Shown here: positions 1 to 8,754 of the stretch, piece by piece
Numbering within the stretch: position 1 is the first letter of the stretch
Layout: the number at the start of each line of letters is the position of its first letter
IMG/VR virus record: IMGVR_UViG_3300009441_000038
Span: 1 to 24,972 of that record
Origin: a virus
DNA: 24,972 nucleotides
Reading direction: 5' to 3' (one strand)
Notes under the pieces: generated by a model
The model's database searches: none
What the model was told of the DNA's origin: nothing
Seen by the model: the letters and a program-made list of their open reading frames with translations, nothing else
Program-made: the position numbers and the translations under genes

Positions 1-3000
1 CTATTAGATTCAGGATATTTGGCTTATAAAGAAGAGAACTCAGGAAATGTTTTAAACACTATTGATTTTGATAAAGAAGGTATAAACCGAAACATAATAC
101 CAGAAAAACAATATGGATTTATTAATCCAGAAACAGGTCAAAAAGAATTTAAGAAAGAATCAGAACTTAGCCCAGAATTATTAGAAGCCGTTGAAACATA
201 CGAAATTGCAACTCAAGATGTTCAAACTCCAAATTACTTAGATGTTGATATTGATGAAGGAGAGGTTGGAAATGCTAATTCATTTTTAACAAGCGTTATT
301 ACAAATGATGGTAGTGATGTAACAGATTATTTAAAGTGGGAAAAGAAAAACACTAGGAACGAAACTGGCGTATACAAGTGGGTGAAGCCCCTTCTTACAG
401 ATGATGAAGGTGATGAGTACTTTGAACAAAAAAATTATTATGAAAAAGTTCAATCATACAAGACGGCACAACTTAATCAAATTAGTAAGAGATTAAATCA
501 AATTCAGGCGAAAATAGATTTAACCTCTGACACTAAACAGATAAAAGAATTAAAAAATGAGGGAAAAGAATTAAGCAAAGAATTTTACGCAAAAGTTGAA
601 AGCATTTCTACCACTATTAAAGATTTCCCTGTGCTTACAAAATTCACAGAGGATACTGACTTAAGAAGAAGAAAAGCAATGTATGAGGCCGCTCAGGAAG
701 GTGGAGCAGATGAAGGAGGTCAAGGATTAGTTGAGTTACTTGCTGTTGCAGGAAATAGTTTGGCTGGTTTTGGTCTTGATTTTTTAGCTTCTATACCTGC
801 TTTTTTAGATCAAAGGATTGCAACTATAGGGAAAGGAGATGATAAATTTGATAATAAAGGTGTTTTAAAAAGCCTTGAAGAAATGCTTACCCAAAGTAAG
901 GAGTCTCTTGAAATCACAACTGGCGCAGTAAAAAGATCTGCTTTTTTAGACGGAAAGCCAGTTTTAAGTATGGGTAAACAATATATTGTTGATGAAAACG
1001 GAACAGTATATGATGCAAATACAAACATAAGAATGGATGGGATTATTTCTCCTGAAAAAATAAAAGAAATACAAACACTATCTAAAGATGTTACAGAGAC
1101 TGTAACTAATTGGACAGCAGGATCTGTAACTCAAGGAGGAGTAGGCATGCTTGTACACTTATACGGCTTAATTAGAACATCAGGAAAAGTAACAAAGAAA
1201 CTAGGATTTAAAGGCCCTAAAGGAGCTGGTCTAGGAATGGGAATTACTTCTTTTGCAAGTGGTATTACAGGGAACGTGGAGGACGTAAGGTCTCAGCTAG
1301 TAGCTTCAGGTATGTCTGAAAAAGAAGCTATGAATATAGCTGTTAATGCAGGTCAGGCAATATCTACTTTAGATGGTATATTCTCTGGATTAGCAGGTGG
1401 TAATCAAAAATTACTAACAGGTTTTACAGGAATTAAAGACCAGATTAAAAACCTAGCATTAAAAGAAGGTAAAAAATTCACAGCAAAACAACTTGTAGAT
1501 AAGGGCAAGGGTTTGTTAAAAGAAAACGCTAAAGAACTTTTTATAGAAGAGCTTCCAGTTTATTTTTCTGAAAAGGGTATAAACCACTTGGTGAATAGAC
1601 ATATTGGAAACGAAGTTTTAAGTGACAAAATTACAAAGGCAGGTATAATGGAAACTGTAGTAATGACCGTAGGAGCTACTTCTGGTTTGGGTGCTAAAAA
1701 TTTATTGTCAGGAAATAGAAGGTCTAACTTAGTTAGGCTTGCAGCAGCAAATGTTAAAAATTTACAATCTACATTAGATGTTTTAGTTAAAGAAGGTTCT
1801 TTAACTGAAAAAGAGGCTTCAAATGCATATACAGAAATTTACAATATGCAGTCAGCTGAGTTAAAAACTCAAGGAACTATAAAAGTTTCTGAAAACTTAC
1901 AACCTGCATCTGACTTATTAACTCAAAGACAAAATTTAATAAATAAAAAACAGGGACTAGAAGGACCAGGTAAAGCACGAATTGATAAACAGATAGCTGC
2001 TGTTGACCAGCAACTAGATGCTCTTTATAAAAAAGACGAATTACAAGTTCAAGAAGAACTAACTAAACAAAAAGAAGATGCCATTTCAAAGCCAAGCACA
2101 GAGGAGCAAGTGCTACCAGATGCTCCAAAAAGCACAGAAGGAGGGAAAGACTCCGAAGTGGAATTGCAACAAGTGGGAGAAGGAGACGTTGAACAAGTCA
2201 CTCCCGACACGCAAGTCCAAGAAGGTGAAACGCAAACCGATAAGCCTAGCGACACGACTACGGAGACAGATGTTGAACAAGTAGAGTACAATGAAATACT
2301 GGAGTTAGAAAGAGAACAAGAAGCTCTAGAACAAGAAATGGATAAAGAGCCTGGTAGAAGCGAAAAACTATCACAAGAAATAAATGATAGAAGAAATGCA
2401 TTATATAATAAAAATAGTACACCAGCTGATAATTTAAAAAGACAAAAGCTGTTTGACAAATCAAAATTAGCGTTTGATGCGTATATAAAGAGTAAAGAAA
2501 ATTTTGATAAGATAGAAAATCCAACGAAAGAGGATAGGGCAGAAATAGATCGTCTTAGTGAGAAGTTTCGTAATGAGAGTCAGTCTTTAGCTAAATTTAC
2601 AGAATCAGTAATACTCAGAGGTATACCAACTAAAAGAGATACAACTAGCGACACGACTACGGAGGGAGATGTTGAACAAGTAACTCAACCTACCTCAACA
2701 GAGGAAGGTATGAGTGTGAACAATCAGATAGAGTCATTTGCAAATCGTATTGTTGAAGGAGGAAATCAAGAATCTTTTTCTGAAGATGCTATTCAGTTTT
2801 ACGCAGAAAATAAAGAAGCAATAGATAATGCGGTTTCTCAAAAGAAAAAACAACAACCCAAAACACAATCTAAAGAAAGAGCTTTAGCTTTAAAAATCGC
2901 TAGGGGTGATACGGAATTTTCAAATGCAGAAATAGACTTGTACGCTAAATCTGAAGGAGCAGTTAAAGCTGAAGTAGATGCTATAGGAAAGACAAACAGT

Positions 3001-6000
3001 CAGACAGTAACAGCTAATACTTATAAATCTATAATAGCCTCTACAAAAATAAAAGGAAAGCCTAAGACTATTAAAGTAAAGAGTGATTACGCAGCAATGA
3101 AGAAGGATCTTCAAAAAGAAGCGAAGGTTGCTAGAGATGCTAAAAACGATGTAAACAAAAGAAGAAAAGGATTACAGGGGGCTATAGATTTAGTTCTGAA
3201 AGCAGGTAATATTACAACTAAAAAAGCAAACTCATTACTTAAAAAAGTTTCTAATGTAAATCTATATAACGCCAAGAAAGTTCAAGACGTAATAGATTTT
3301 ACTACAAGAGCAATGAATGATGCTGAGTATTCTAATAAGCTAGATAAGGCTAAAAAACTTCAAAAATCTATTAAGAATAAATTAAAAGGTAAAGAAGCTG
3401 GACTTTCTGACGCTGCAAAGAAATTTACTCAAGTAAATCCAAGCAATGTAAACGATATTGATACATATTTAGAAAAAGCATCTGAAATTAGTAATGGTCT
3501 TACACCAACTAGGAAACAATCTAAGGGGGAACTTAAAGTAAGTAAGCCTTTTGATATTAAAAAAATTGAGGAGTATTCAAAAAAAGAAACTGAATTAGAA
3601 GCAGAAAGAAACTATGAGTTAGCCAAAGAGTCATTTCAAGAATTGACAGGGCTAGAACCAGGGGACTTAACTCTTGACCAAATGAAAGAGATACTGTATG
3701 AGGTAGATGGTTCAACAAATACTTCTGAAGCAGATGCACAGACTCTTAAGGATAAAAAGAAAGCAATTGATAAAGCAGTAAATAACGCTTTTAAAAACAC
3801 TAAGATAAATATAAAAGGAGCTATAAAATCTGGAGACATAAAGGTTACCAAGACTCAAAAAACTTTAATCAATAATTTTTTAAACATGGACTTAAGTTTA
3901 ATGACTACCAAGCAAAAATTGGAAGCATTAGATTCGATAGTTAATTTTGAGCTTAACCAATCTACAGGTGGAATGGAGGCTTCTCTAATGCAGCAAGTTG
4001 GTAATACTAAAATAACTCGTTTAAAAAATAAAGGAGTTAAAAATACTGAAAACAAATCATTATTTGGCTTAGGTAAGTTTTGGAATAAACAAATATCCAC
4101 TTTACCTAATGTCTTTGAACTTACATTTAAGTCTCAACAGAAGGCGAGAATGGTTATGGAGGCTTTAGGGCTTGATGGAATAATAAACGGTAGCGCAAAA
4201 GCTCAAAAAGAAGCAGCTAATACAGAGAAAGATTATGCAAATAAATTTGCAAAAAAGAAAATGCAAGATGGTATATACTTTGACGAATCTAACGATACTG
4301 AAAGAGGTATACTAGCAGATGTAAGAAGATTTACACCAGGGAAAGAACAAAAGGAATTTGAAAAGAGTAAGAAACTTATTCAGCAAACTTATGAGAGACT
4401 TATAGCTTCAGGAGACAAGTTAAAAGTTAAAAAAGGTGAGATTGTTAAAGCTCAATATGATAAGCTTTTGAAAGACTCTAACTCTATAGCGGACGTTGAA
4501 AGTAAAGCAGACCCTGCAAATTTAGATGGAGTAAAATATGTTACGGAAATCTGGGCTGAAAAATATAATGAATTAGCTGATACGTCTTTGAATGTATATA
4601 ACAAGAATTTAGGAAAAGACACTAACTATACTCCTAGAAACATTCAAAAAGTAAAGCAACCAAAAGCAGAAGATGTAGATATAACACAACCTGTTTTTAA
4701 TCCTGAAGGAAATAAAAGAAAAAGCGCTTACGACAAAAAAACAGGTGTTTTAAAAGAGGCTACTAAACCTGGTTCTCTTGATACAGGAGATGTATTAAAC
4801 TTAAGTTTTGATGCTCAGAATATGAGTAATTATAAAGCTGCTTTAACTGATATATATACAGCCCCTTCTATACAACAAGTGAAAGGAGCTAGAGAGTCAA
4901 AAGCTTTTAACGAAGTTTTTACAAATGAATCAGCAAAAGAAATAATTAATGACAGAATAAATAGTTATGTAGATTCTAAACGAGGTAAAAAATATGTTGA
5001 TGGTTCAACAAAAAGAACTTTAAATCGTATAAATAAGGTTGCTACATTAGGTGTATCTAGAGTTTTAGGTGGGCCAACTCAGTTTGTAAAACAAATAGTT
5101 CCTATTTTTAACACAATGTTTAATGCAGGTCTCAGCAATACATTAAAAGGATCTAAGTTAATTTTTGATGCTGAGGTTCAAAAGGCTATAGACAATTCAG
5201 GCTTACCTATTGCTAACAGGGGAATACAATCTCAATCAGATATTGAAAATGCTGATAGTAGAATTAAAAAGAAAGCACAGACAAAAGGAGGTAGAGTAAT
5301 TGATGCTGCTGATAAAATAAATAAAAAGACACTTGAAGCTTTCTTGGTGTATCCAGATGTTCAGACAGCAAGAGCTTCTTTTATTGCTTATTATATTCAG
5401 CAAGTAAAAAAAGATGGAGGAGATACTACTAATATTGATTGGTCTAAACCATTAGACAAAAAAGCTGCACAGTATGCACAGCAACAAGTGGATAGGCAAC
5501 AAAATACATCTGACCAAGACCTTCAAGGAGATTTGTTTACTGACCAAAGATTTTACCCACAAATAGTTCGTAAGACATTGTTTCCATTTGCTAACTTCTT
5601 ATTGAATCAAAAGACAAGAATGTATTCAGATATAAATACTTTAATTAATAACCCAACTGCTCTTCCAGGTGATAAGACTAGAGCGCTTAAGTCATTAGGA
5701 GGTTTAGGTGTAGAGACAGTAATGTTTAATGCTATTGGTTTAGGAATAACTCAAACATTAGCTGCTGCCGCAAGATTAATATCAGGAGAAGAAGAAGACC
5801 CGAATTTAAACAGATATGCTAATAAAAGAGCAAGAGAAGAAAAAAGAGAGAAAGAGTTTAATCAAAGGTTAATAGGTAGAACTGGAAATGCATTAGCAGA
5901 TATTCTTGTTCCAATACCTATTTTAAATGACGAAAGTTTAAATCAAATAAACGGATTGATGTCTATGTTTCAAGACGATGAGGATAATCCATTTCAGTTC

Positions 6001-6537
6001 TTTGCAAAGACAGATAAAAAAATAATTGACCAACTAGGTACATTAGGAATCGGTGCAAAAAAAGCAGTAATACTTGCTGATATGATTAAAACAATTGTTA
6101 CAGGAGAAAAGACCACTGTTTTTATGGGTAGAGAAAGTAAAGCTGAAATAGACCCTGAAAAATTAAACGCCTTGAAAATGACGACTATGGCTTATGCTAT
6201 GCATTTAATTGGTGTCCCTGTTTTAAATTCAAGTGAAGTAGGATATATTGCTGAAAGAGCTTTTAAGGATATAGGTAAATCAAGAGAAATAGAAGAGAAA
6301 GTTGATTATATTGTAGAAGCTGAAGCTTTACTAAATCAGAGAGGTATTAAAAATCCTTCTCAAAAAATGATAGATAATGAAGCAAAGCAACTAAAAAGAA
6401 TAGATCAAGGTAAGGACCGTAAAGTTGAGAAAACAAATAGCAAAAGTAAAGATGATAAATCTTTTTCGCCAGCTTCTTTTGGTAATGAGAAAGGAAAAAA
6501 GAAAAGTGGAAAATCGTTTAATCCTAAATCTTTTTAA
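1..6537 (+). CDS. giant virion-associated / putative DNA-ejection protein (5' partial)
   Basis: The frame is open to the left edge of the window, so the gene starts upstream; TTG at 19 is just the first possible start inside. More than 2170 residues are visible. Numbered from position 19, there are Ala/Gly-rich hydrophobic stretches near 235-262, 373-385 and 402-420, long Lys/Glu-rich helical regions, an acidic low-complexity linker near 690-890, a hydrophobic patch near 1850-1920 and a basic Ser/Lys tail (2128-2172). Length, helical make-up and patchy hydrophobicity resemble the very large internal virion proteins of podovirus-like Bacteroidota phages. I recognise no catalytic motif. It is the only plus-strand gene of this size here, as expected for a late gene converging on the early block. 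That it is coding is near certain; the role is inference. Confidence 0.85.
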   Translation, partial: LLDSGYLAYKEENSGNVLNTIDFDKEGINRNIIPEKQYGFINPETGQKEFKKESELSPELLEAVETYEIATQDVQTPNYLDVDIDEGEVGNANSFLTSVITNDGSDVTDYLKWEKKNTRNETGVYKWVKPLLTDDEGDEYFEQKNYYEKVQSYKTAQLNQISKRLNQIQAKIDLTSDTKQIKELKNEGKELSKEFYAKVESISTTIKDFPVLTKFTEDTDLRRRKAMYEAAQEGGADEGGQGLVELLAVAGNSLAGFGLDFLASIPAFLDQRIATIGKGDDKFDNKGVLKSLEEMLTQSKESLEITTGAVKRSAFLDGKPVLSMGKQYIVDENGTVYDANTNIRMDGIISPEKIKEIQTLSKDVTETVTNWTAGSVTQGGVGMLVHLYGLIRTSGKVTKKLGFKGPKGAGLGMGITSFASGITGNVEDVRSQLVASGMSEKEAMNIAVNAGQAISTLDGIFSGLAGGNQKLLTGFTGIKDQIKNLALKEGKKFTAKQLVDKGKGLLKENAKELFIEELPVYFSEKGINHLVNRHIGNEVLSDKITKAGIMETVVMTVGATSGLGAKNLLSGNRRSNLVRLAAANVKNLQSTLDVLVKEGSLTEKEASNAYTEIYNMQSAELKTQGTIKVSENLQPASDLLTQRQNLINKKQGLEGPGKARIDKQIAAVDQQLDALYKKDELQVQEELTKQKEDAISKPSTEEQVLPDAPKSTEGGKDSEVELQQVGEGDVEQVTPDTQVQEGETQTDKPSDTTTETDVEQVEYNEILELEREQEALEQEMDKEPGRSEKLSQEINDRRNALYNKNSTPADNLKRQKLFDKSKLAFDAYIKSKENFDKIENPTKEDRAEIDRLSEKFRNESQSLAKFTESVILRGIPTKRDTTSDTTTEGDVEQVTQPTSTEEGMSVNNQIESFANRIVEGGNQESFSEDAIQFYAENKEAIDNAVSQKKKQQPKTQSKERALALKIARGDTEFSNAEIDLYAKSEGAVKAEVDAIGKTNSQTVTANTYKSIIASTKIKGKPKTIKVKSDYAAMKKDLQKEAKVARDAKNDVNKRRKGLQGAIDLVLKAGNITTKKANSLLKKVSNVNLYNAKKVQDVIDFTTRAMNDAEYSNKLDKAKKLQKSIKNKLKGKEAGLSDAAKKFTQVNPSNVNDIDTYLEKASEISNGLTPTRKQSKGELKVSKPFDIKKIEEYSKKETELEAERNYELAKESFQELTGLEPGDLTLDQMKEILYEVDGSTNTSEADAQTLKDKKKAIDKAVNNAFKNTKINIKGAIKSGDIKVTKTQKTLINNFLNMDLSLMTTKQKLEALDSIVNFELNQSTGGMEASLMQQVGNTKITRLKNKGVKNTENKSLFGLGKFWNKQISTLPNVFELTFKSQQKARMVMEALGLDGIINGSAKAQKEAANTEKDYANKFAKKKMQDGIYFDESNDTERGILADVRRFTPGKEQKEFEKSKKLIQQTYERLIASGDKLKVKKGEIVKAQYDKLLKDSNSIADVESKADPANLDGVKYVTEIWAEKYNELADTSLNVYNKNLGKDTNYTPRNIQKVKQPKAEDVDITQPVFNPEGNKRKSAYDKKTGVLKEATKPGSLDTGDVLNLSFDAQNMSNYKAALTDIYTAPSIQQVKGARESKAFNEVFTNESAKEIINDRINSYVDSKRGKKYVDGSTKRTLNRINKVATLGVSRVLGGPTQFVKQIVPIFNTMFNAGLSNTLKGSKLIFDAEVQKAIDNSGLPIANRGIQSQSDIENADSRIKKKAQTKGGRVIDAADKINKKTLEAFLVYPDVQTARASFIAYYIQQVKKDGGDTTNIDWSKPLDKKAAQYAQQQVDRQQNTSDQDLQGDLFTDQRFYPQIVRKTLFPFANFLLNQKTRMYSDINTLINNPTALPGDKTRALKSLGGLGVETVMFNAIGLGITQTLAAAARLISGEEEDPNLNRYANKRAREEKREKEFNQRLIGRTGNALADILVPIPILNDESLNQINGLMSMFQDDEDNPFQFFAKTDKKIIDQLGTLGIGAKKAVILADMIKTIVTGEKTTVFMGRESKAEIDPEKLNALKMTTMAYAMHLIGVPVLNSSEVGYIAERAFKDIGKSREIEEKVDYIVEAEALLNQRGIKNPSQKMIDNEAKQLKRIDQGKDRKVEKTNSKSKDDKSFSPASFGNEKGKKKSGKSFNPKSF
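2078..2284 (+). CDS. small basic protein nested out of frame in the giant gene
   Basis: A 68-aa frame starts at ATG 2078 after an A-rich stretch and ends at TAG 2284, entirely inside the giant gene but shifted by one base. It begins MPFQSQAQ and contains KTPKWNCNKW followed by KET and LPTRKSKK. This matches a family of small phage proteins I recognise by its pattern MPF-x-S-x-AQ, a central WNC motif, a W-x-x-x-T segment and a basic LP-x-R/K tail; I know of no function for it. The stretch uses codons such as AAG, CAG, AGC, CCG and CGC, richer in G+C than the neighbouring giant-gene sequence, and the giant frame reads it as acidic low complexity. It may be a translated nested gene or an inserted gene now read out of frame. 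Confidence 0.55.
   Translation: MPFQSQAQRSKCYQMLQKAQKEGKTPKWNCNKWEKETLNKSLPTRKSKKVKRKPISLATRLRRQMLNK
2246..2283 (+). repeat. 38-bp direct repeat, copy 1
   Basis: It starts CTAGCGACACGACTACGGAG and ends GATGTTGAACAAGTA. Copy 2 at 2645-2682 differs at only two bases. In the nested frame this copy encodes the last residues, LATRLRRQMLNK, with the stop codon finishing just after. In the giant frame it reads SDTTTETDVEQV. A shorter related piece (GACGTTGAACAAGTCACTC) lies near 2186-2204. Confidence 0.9.
2645..2682 (+). repeat. 38-bp direct repeat, copy 2
   Basis: Second copy of the element at 2246-2283. It would encode LATRLRREMLNK plus a stop in the same frame as the nested gene, but no start or upstream part of that gene precedes it. 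It therefore looks like a duplicated 3' fragment of the nested gene captured in the giant gene, where it reads SDTTTEGDVEQV. Confidence 0.9.
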
Positions 6538-6641
6538 TTTTTAACCTTATCAATTAACTGTTGTAGCTTTCTAATTAAAGAGAAGTTGGGGTTGTCCTTC
6601 AACTTCTCTTTTAATATTTGGTCTCTAATTTGTTCCATCAT
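6534..6641 (-). CDS. small hypothetical protein (35 aa), last gene of the minus-strand block
   Basis: Starts at a double ATG (6641/6638) inside the 3' end of the DUF3310 gene (17-base overlap) and stops at TAA 6534-6536, overlapping by two bases the stop codon of the converging giant gene. The peptide is charged and helical (MMEQIRDQILKEKLK, then SLIRKLQQLIDKV). Nothing identifies a function. A long inverted repeat lies inside it (6575-6614), so this stretch could instead be only a 3' untranslated terminator region. Coding status is uncertain; overlap-coupled starts are common in this block. Confidence 0.45.
   Translation of the reverse strand: MMEQIRDQILKEKLKDNPNFSLIRKLQQLIDKVKN
6575..6614. 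terminator. inverted repeat at the convergent gene junction
   Basis: AAAGAGAAGTTG (6577-6588) pairs perfectly with CAACTTCTCTTT (6600-6611): a 12-bp stem with an 11-base loop, extended by A/T pairs with one bulged T. It lies where the plus-strand giant gene and the minus-strand early block meet, the usual place for a bidirectional terminator. The T-tracts beyond it are short, and a possible 35-aa gene reads through it. Confidence 0.6.
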
Positions 6642-6852
6642 TTTGTAAGTGTTCTGATTCTCTATTTGCATAGTCAGCTATTTTTTTCATGTCAGATATA
6701 TCGTCTCCTTTTTTTCTTAGTAGGTATTTAAGAATATTCCCTTCGTTAAAATTTAAATCCCAGTGCTTAATTAAATCAATGACATCTAATCCATTAATCT
6801 TTCTAGAAGAATATCGCTCCTCTAGAAGAGTTGTGTCTTGTTTATATTGCAT
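6625..6852 (-). CDS. DUF3310 family protein
   Basis: 75 aa. The core GLDVIDLIKHWDLNFNEGN followed by ILKYLLRKKGDDISDMKK and a terminal helix with Tyr and Glu-Ser-Glu matches the DUF3310 signature (G-x-x-V-I-D, then L-N-F-x-x-G-N, K-Y-x-x-R, D-x-x-K). DUF3310 proteins are short phage and plasmid proteins of unknown biochemical role, sometimes annotated as nucleotide-kinase-like. The start ATG at 6852 overlaps the stop region of the 42-aa gene before it by 11 bases, implying coupled translation. Assignment to the family is good; no function should be inferred. Confidence 0.82.
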   Translation of the reverse strand: MQYKQDTTLLEERYSSRKINGLDVIDLIKHWDLNFNEGNILKYLLRKKGDDISDMKKIADYANRESEHLQNDGTN

Positions 6853-6970
6853 TGTCTATAACTTCTATTACGTGTCTTAAGTCACTTTTTTCAAACTCGC
6901 CTAGTGAAACGTCATTAACTATTAATAGGTAATAATCTTTTCTTACTTCAATACATTTTGTGTTTTCCAT
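6842..6970 (-). CDS. small hypothetical protein (42 aa)
   Basis: ATG at 6970 lies 3 bases after the stop of the metallophosphoesterase gene; TAA at 6842-6844 is inside the start of the DUF3310 gene. The product begins MENTKCIEVRKDYYLLIVND and ends in an acidic helical stretch with EVIDNAI. The tight spacing on both sides and an even mix of residues argue for a real gene. I do not recognise the family. It could be a small beta-sheet protein, given the alternating hydrophobic pattern around residues 7-24. Confidence 0.6.
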   Translation of the reverse strand: MENTKCIEVRKDYYLLIVNDVSLGEFEKSDLRHVIEVIDNAI

Positions 6971-6973
6971 TTT

Positions 6974-8005
6974 TTAAAATATGTGTGTTAATCTTGCTAC
7001 TTGTCCATGTTCCATTGAGTGTATAAATCCTTCTACAGCTTTTATTCCACCAACACCATAACCTTTTCTATGATGCCAGGAATCAGATCCGCTTGGTGAC
7101 CTTAACGACTCAACTGTAATACCATGATAATCTTTACTAGACTTGTGATGTATATGGTGTGTGTAAACATAACGATGCTTTGTATCTGCCCACCACTTAG
7201 AGAACTCATTAGCCATTATAAGGGGTAAATCTGCTTGTTTAGCTCCATCTCCATGTGTTGTTCCGATTAAGTTATTACCGTACTTAAAACCTTTCCTATG
7301 GGCTATTGAGCAATCGAATGTAATGTTCTTGCTTTTTCTAAACCAAGACTGTATAGAATCCGATAACATGAATCCTGATATGTAATCGTGGTTACTTGGG
7401 TTGTAAACAAAGTGAACATCTGCCACTGCGATTAATGTTTCTAATACGTCTACGTAAAGTTTTTTTGCTGTAAGGAAGTTTTCGTACCACATCCCATCAG
7501 TATCCTGTGGCGTACCTGCTGTTGTTTTTCGGTGTGGCTCATCGATGTGAAGTATATCGTTACCTCCTACAAATAATATCTTATCTATTTTAAAGCCATT
7601 AGACTTTTCAAGTATTCCTTGTATTCCTTCCTTTACTCTCTTGACAGCTATCTGTGAGTTATAATCCTCACCTGTTTCAAATGATGATGCCAGCTTACCT
7701 ATATGTATATCAGCAGGATCAATTACTAGTAGGTGAGGGTCTTTCTGTTTTTTTCTTTTAATCTTAGGATATGAAGGAGAATGCTTATTCATTTCCTTTA
7801 TGATATCCTCTCTTACTTTGTCTAAAGAGACACCGTTGTTTTTTACATGAAGAGAAAAGCTTTTGCCTTTATACCAGTAATGATTTACATCACTCATTGG
7901 TATTCCGTTGGTTTCGCATTCTACTTTTAATGCTCTGTGATTGTTTATCATCACACTTTCTTCCTCAGTAAGTCTTGGTCTGTAACCTACATTATTGTTT
8001 TCCAT
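6974..8005 (-). CDS. calcineurin-like metallophosphoesterase
   Basis: 343 aa. The five metal-binding blocks of the calcineurin-like phosphoesterase fold are visible in order: DxH as D99-I-H101 followed by IG, GGND at 147-150, a GNHD variant NPSNHD at 202-207, the histidine of THGD at 250-253, and HHIHH at 283-287. These residues hold a two-metal centre that hydrolyses phosphodiester or phosphomonoester bonds. The N-terminal ~90 residues are basic and helical and may bind DNA. Phage members of this family are often placed among replication genes as possible SbcD/Mre11-like nucleases, but I see no separate capping domain, and substrate is unknown. The gene follows the DnaA-like gene by 33 bases and precedes the 42-aa gene by 3. 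Confidence 0.85.
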   Translation of the reverse strand: MENNNVGYRPRLTEEESVMINNHRALKVECETNGIPMSDVNHYWYKGKSFSLHVKNNGVSLDKVREDIIKEMNKHSPSYPKIKRKKQKDPHLLVIDPADIHIGKLASSFETGEDYNSQIAVKRVKEGIQGILEKSNGFKIDKILFVGGNDILHIDEPHRKTTAGTPQDTDGMWYENFLTAKKLYVDVLETLIAVADVHFVYNPSNHDYISGFMLSDSIQSWFRKSKNITFDCSIAHRKGFKYGNNLIGTTHGDGAKQADLPLIMANEFSKWWADTKHRYVYTHHIHHKSSKDYHGITVESLRSPSGSDSWHHRKGYGVGGIKAVEGFIHSMEHGQVARLTHIF

Positions 8006-8038
8006 GTCACTAAAGATACAAAATAAAAGTCAATTATT

Positions 8039-8443
8039 TTAATTAGACAAAGTAAGTAGCTCTTGGTTAAGCTGTTCTATCTTTTTAATTATCTCTTCTT
8101 TTCTTGCCTCTGGAGAGTACGTTGTAATAAACTCAGCTCTTTCTAGCGCTTTTTGATATACACCATTTAATATTGGGTCAGCCTTAATTATATAATCAAA
8201 ATCTTTAATTGCATGTATAATAGTTGCGTGATCTCTTTTAGAAATCCTTCCTATTTCAAAATAGGTTAGAAGAAAGTTGTTTCTAAGAATATAGAATAGT
8301 ATTCTTCTTGCATCTACATACTCTCGTCTTCTAGTGTTTTTAAATATATTTTCAATTTCCATTTCTTGTTCAATCAATAATTTAATTGAAATAGCTTCTA
8401 CTTTGTTTTTTAATTTGATTTCAGGTGATGATTCGAATTTCAT
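8039..8443 (-). CDS. stand-alone DnaA domain IV-like DNA-binding protein
   Basis: 134 aa. Residues 45-85 (ARRILFYILRN, then FEIGRISKRDHATIIHAIK) match the C-terminal helix-turn-helix of bacterial DnaA, including the box-recognition signature RDHxTxxHA at 70-78. There is no AAA+ ATPase region, so it can bind DNA but cannot itself open an origin by ATP-driven assembly. It probably binds DnaA-box-like sites as an origin-binding protein, a regulator, or a competitor of host DnaA. It ends in a Glu/Lys/Leu coiled-coil-like tail (113-134). The start overlaps the stop of the preceding gene as ATGA (8440-8443). A second, more divergent DnaA-C-like gene lies at 16112-16408. Confidence 0.85.
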   Translation of the reverse strand: MKFESSPEIKLKNKVEAISIKLLIEQEMEIENIFKNTRRREYVDARRILFYILRNNFLLTYFEIGRISKRDHATIIHAIKDFDYIIKADPILNGVYQKALERAEFITTYSPEARKEEIIKKIEQLNQELLTLSN

Positions 8444-8754
8444 TTTATATGAATGTTTAAATTAATATCGTTTAGGTATTGGTCTAGTGTTATCTCAAAT
8501 ATATCTAACAGTATAGATGGTGAGTTCTTATTTCTTTTGGAATAGGAAAGAGTAAAGAAAGTTGGTGTTCCATCTTTATCGTGTACTACTCCAGATTTTA
8601 ACTTGTCTAAACCCTTTGTTGTAGGCAGACCTATTAAGGTATCTATTTGCGCTGCTATCTTATTCTTTACACTAGGGTTAAATGCGTGTATTTGATATAG
8701 GAAGTTTTCATCCAATTCAAACTCATCCTCTATATACTTCTGTTCTGACTCCAT
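8440..8754 (-). CDS. hypothetical protein between nuclease and DnaA-like genes (104 aa)
   Basis: The only methionine start is ATG 8754, 32 bases inside the VRR-NUC gene; the stop overlaps the DnaA-like start (ATGA). An acidic N terminus (ESEQKYIEDEFELDENF) is followed by an alpha/beta body with SGVVHDKDGTPTFFTLSYSK and a hydrophobic ILLDIFEI strand. The core of a helix, then Leu-Lys-x-Gly, then a strand rich in Phe/Leu, loosely recalls RelE/ParE-type folds, but the catalytic residues are not evident and I do not assign it. Its position suggests a replication-linked role. Confidence 0.75.
   Translation of the reverse strand: MESEQKYIEDEFELDENFLYQIHAFNPSVKNKIAAQIDTLIGLPTTKGLDKLKSGVVHDKDGTPTFFTLSYSKRNKNSPSILLDIFEITLDQYLNDINLNIHIK

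Noticed and set aside
2258-2524. Minus-strand open frames opposite the giant gene
   Set aside because: They mirror the giant gene's low-complexity codons, have skewed Ser/Cys/Leu/Phe composition and no start signals.
8006-8038. Promoter before the metallophosphoesterase gene (TTATTTTG)
   Set aside because: The element is one base short of TAnnTTTG and no correctly spaced upstream box is present; the gap is only 33 bases within an operon.
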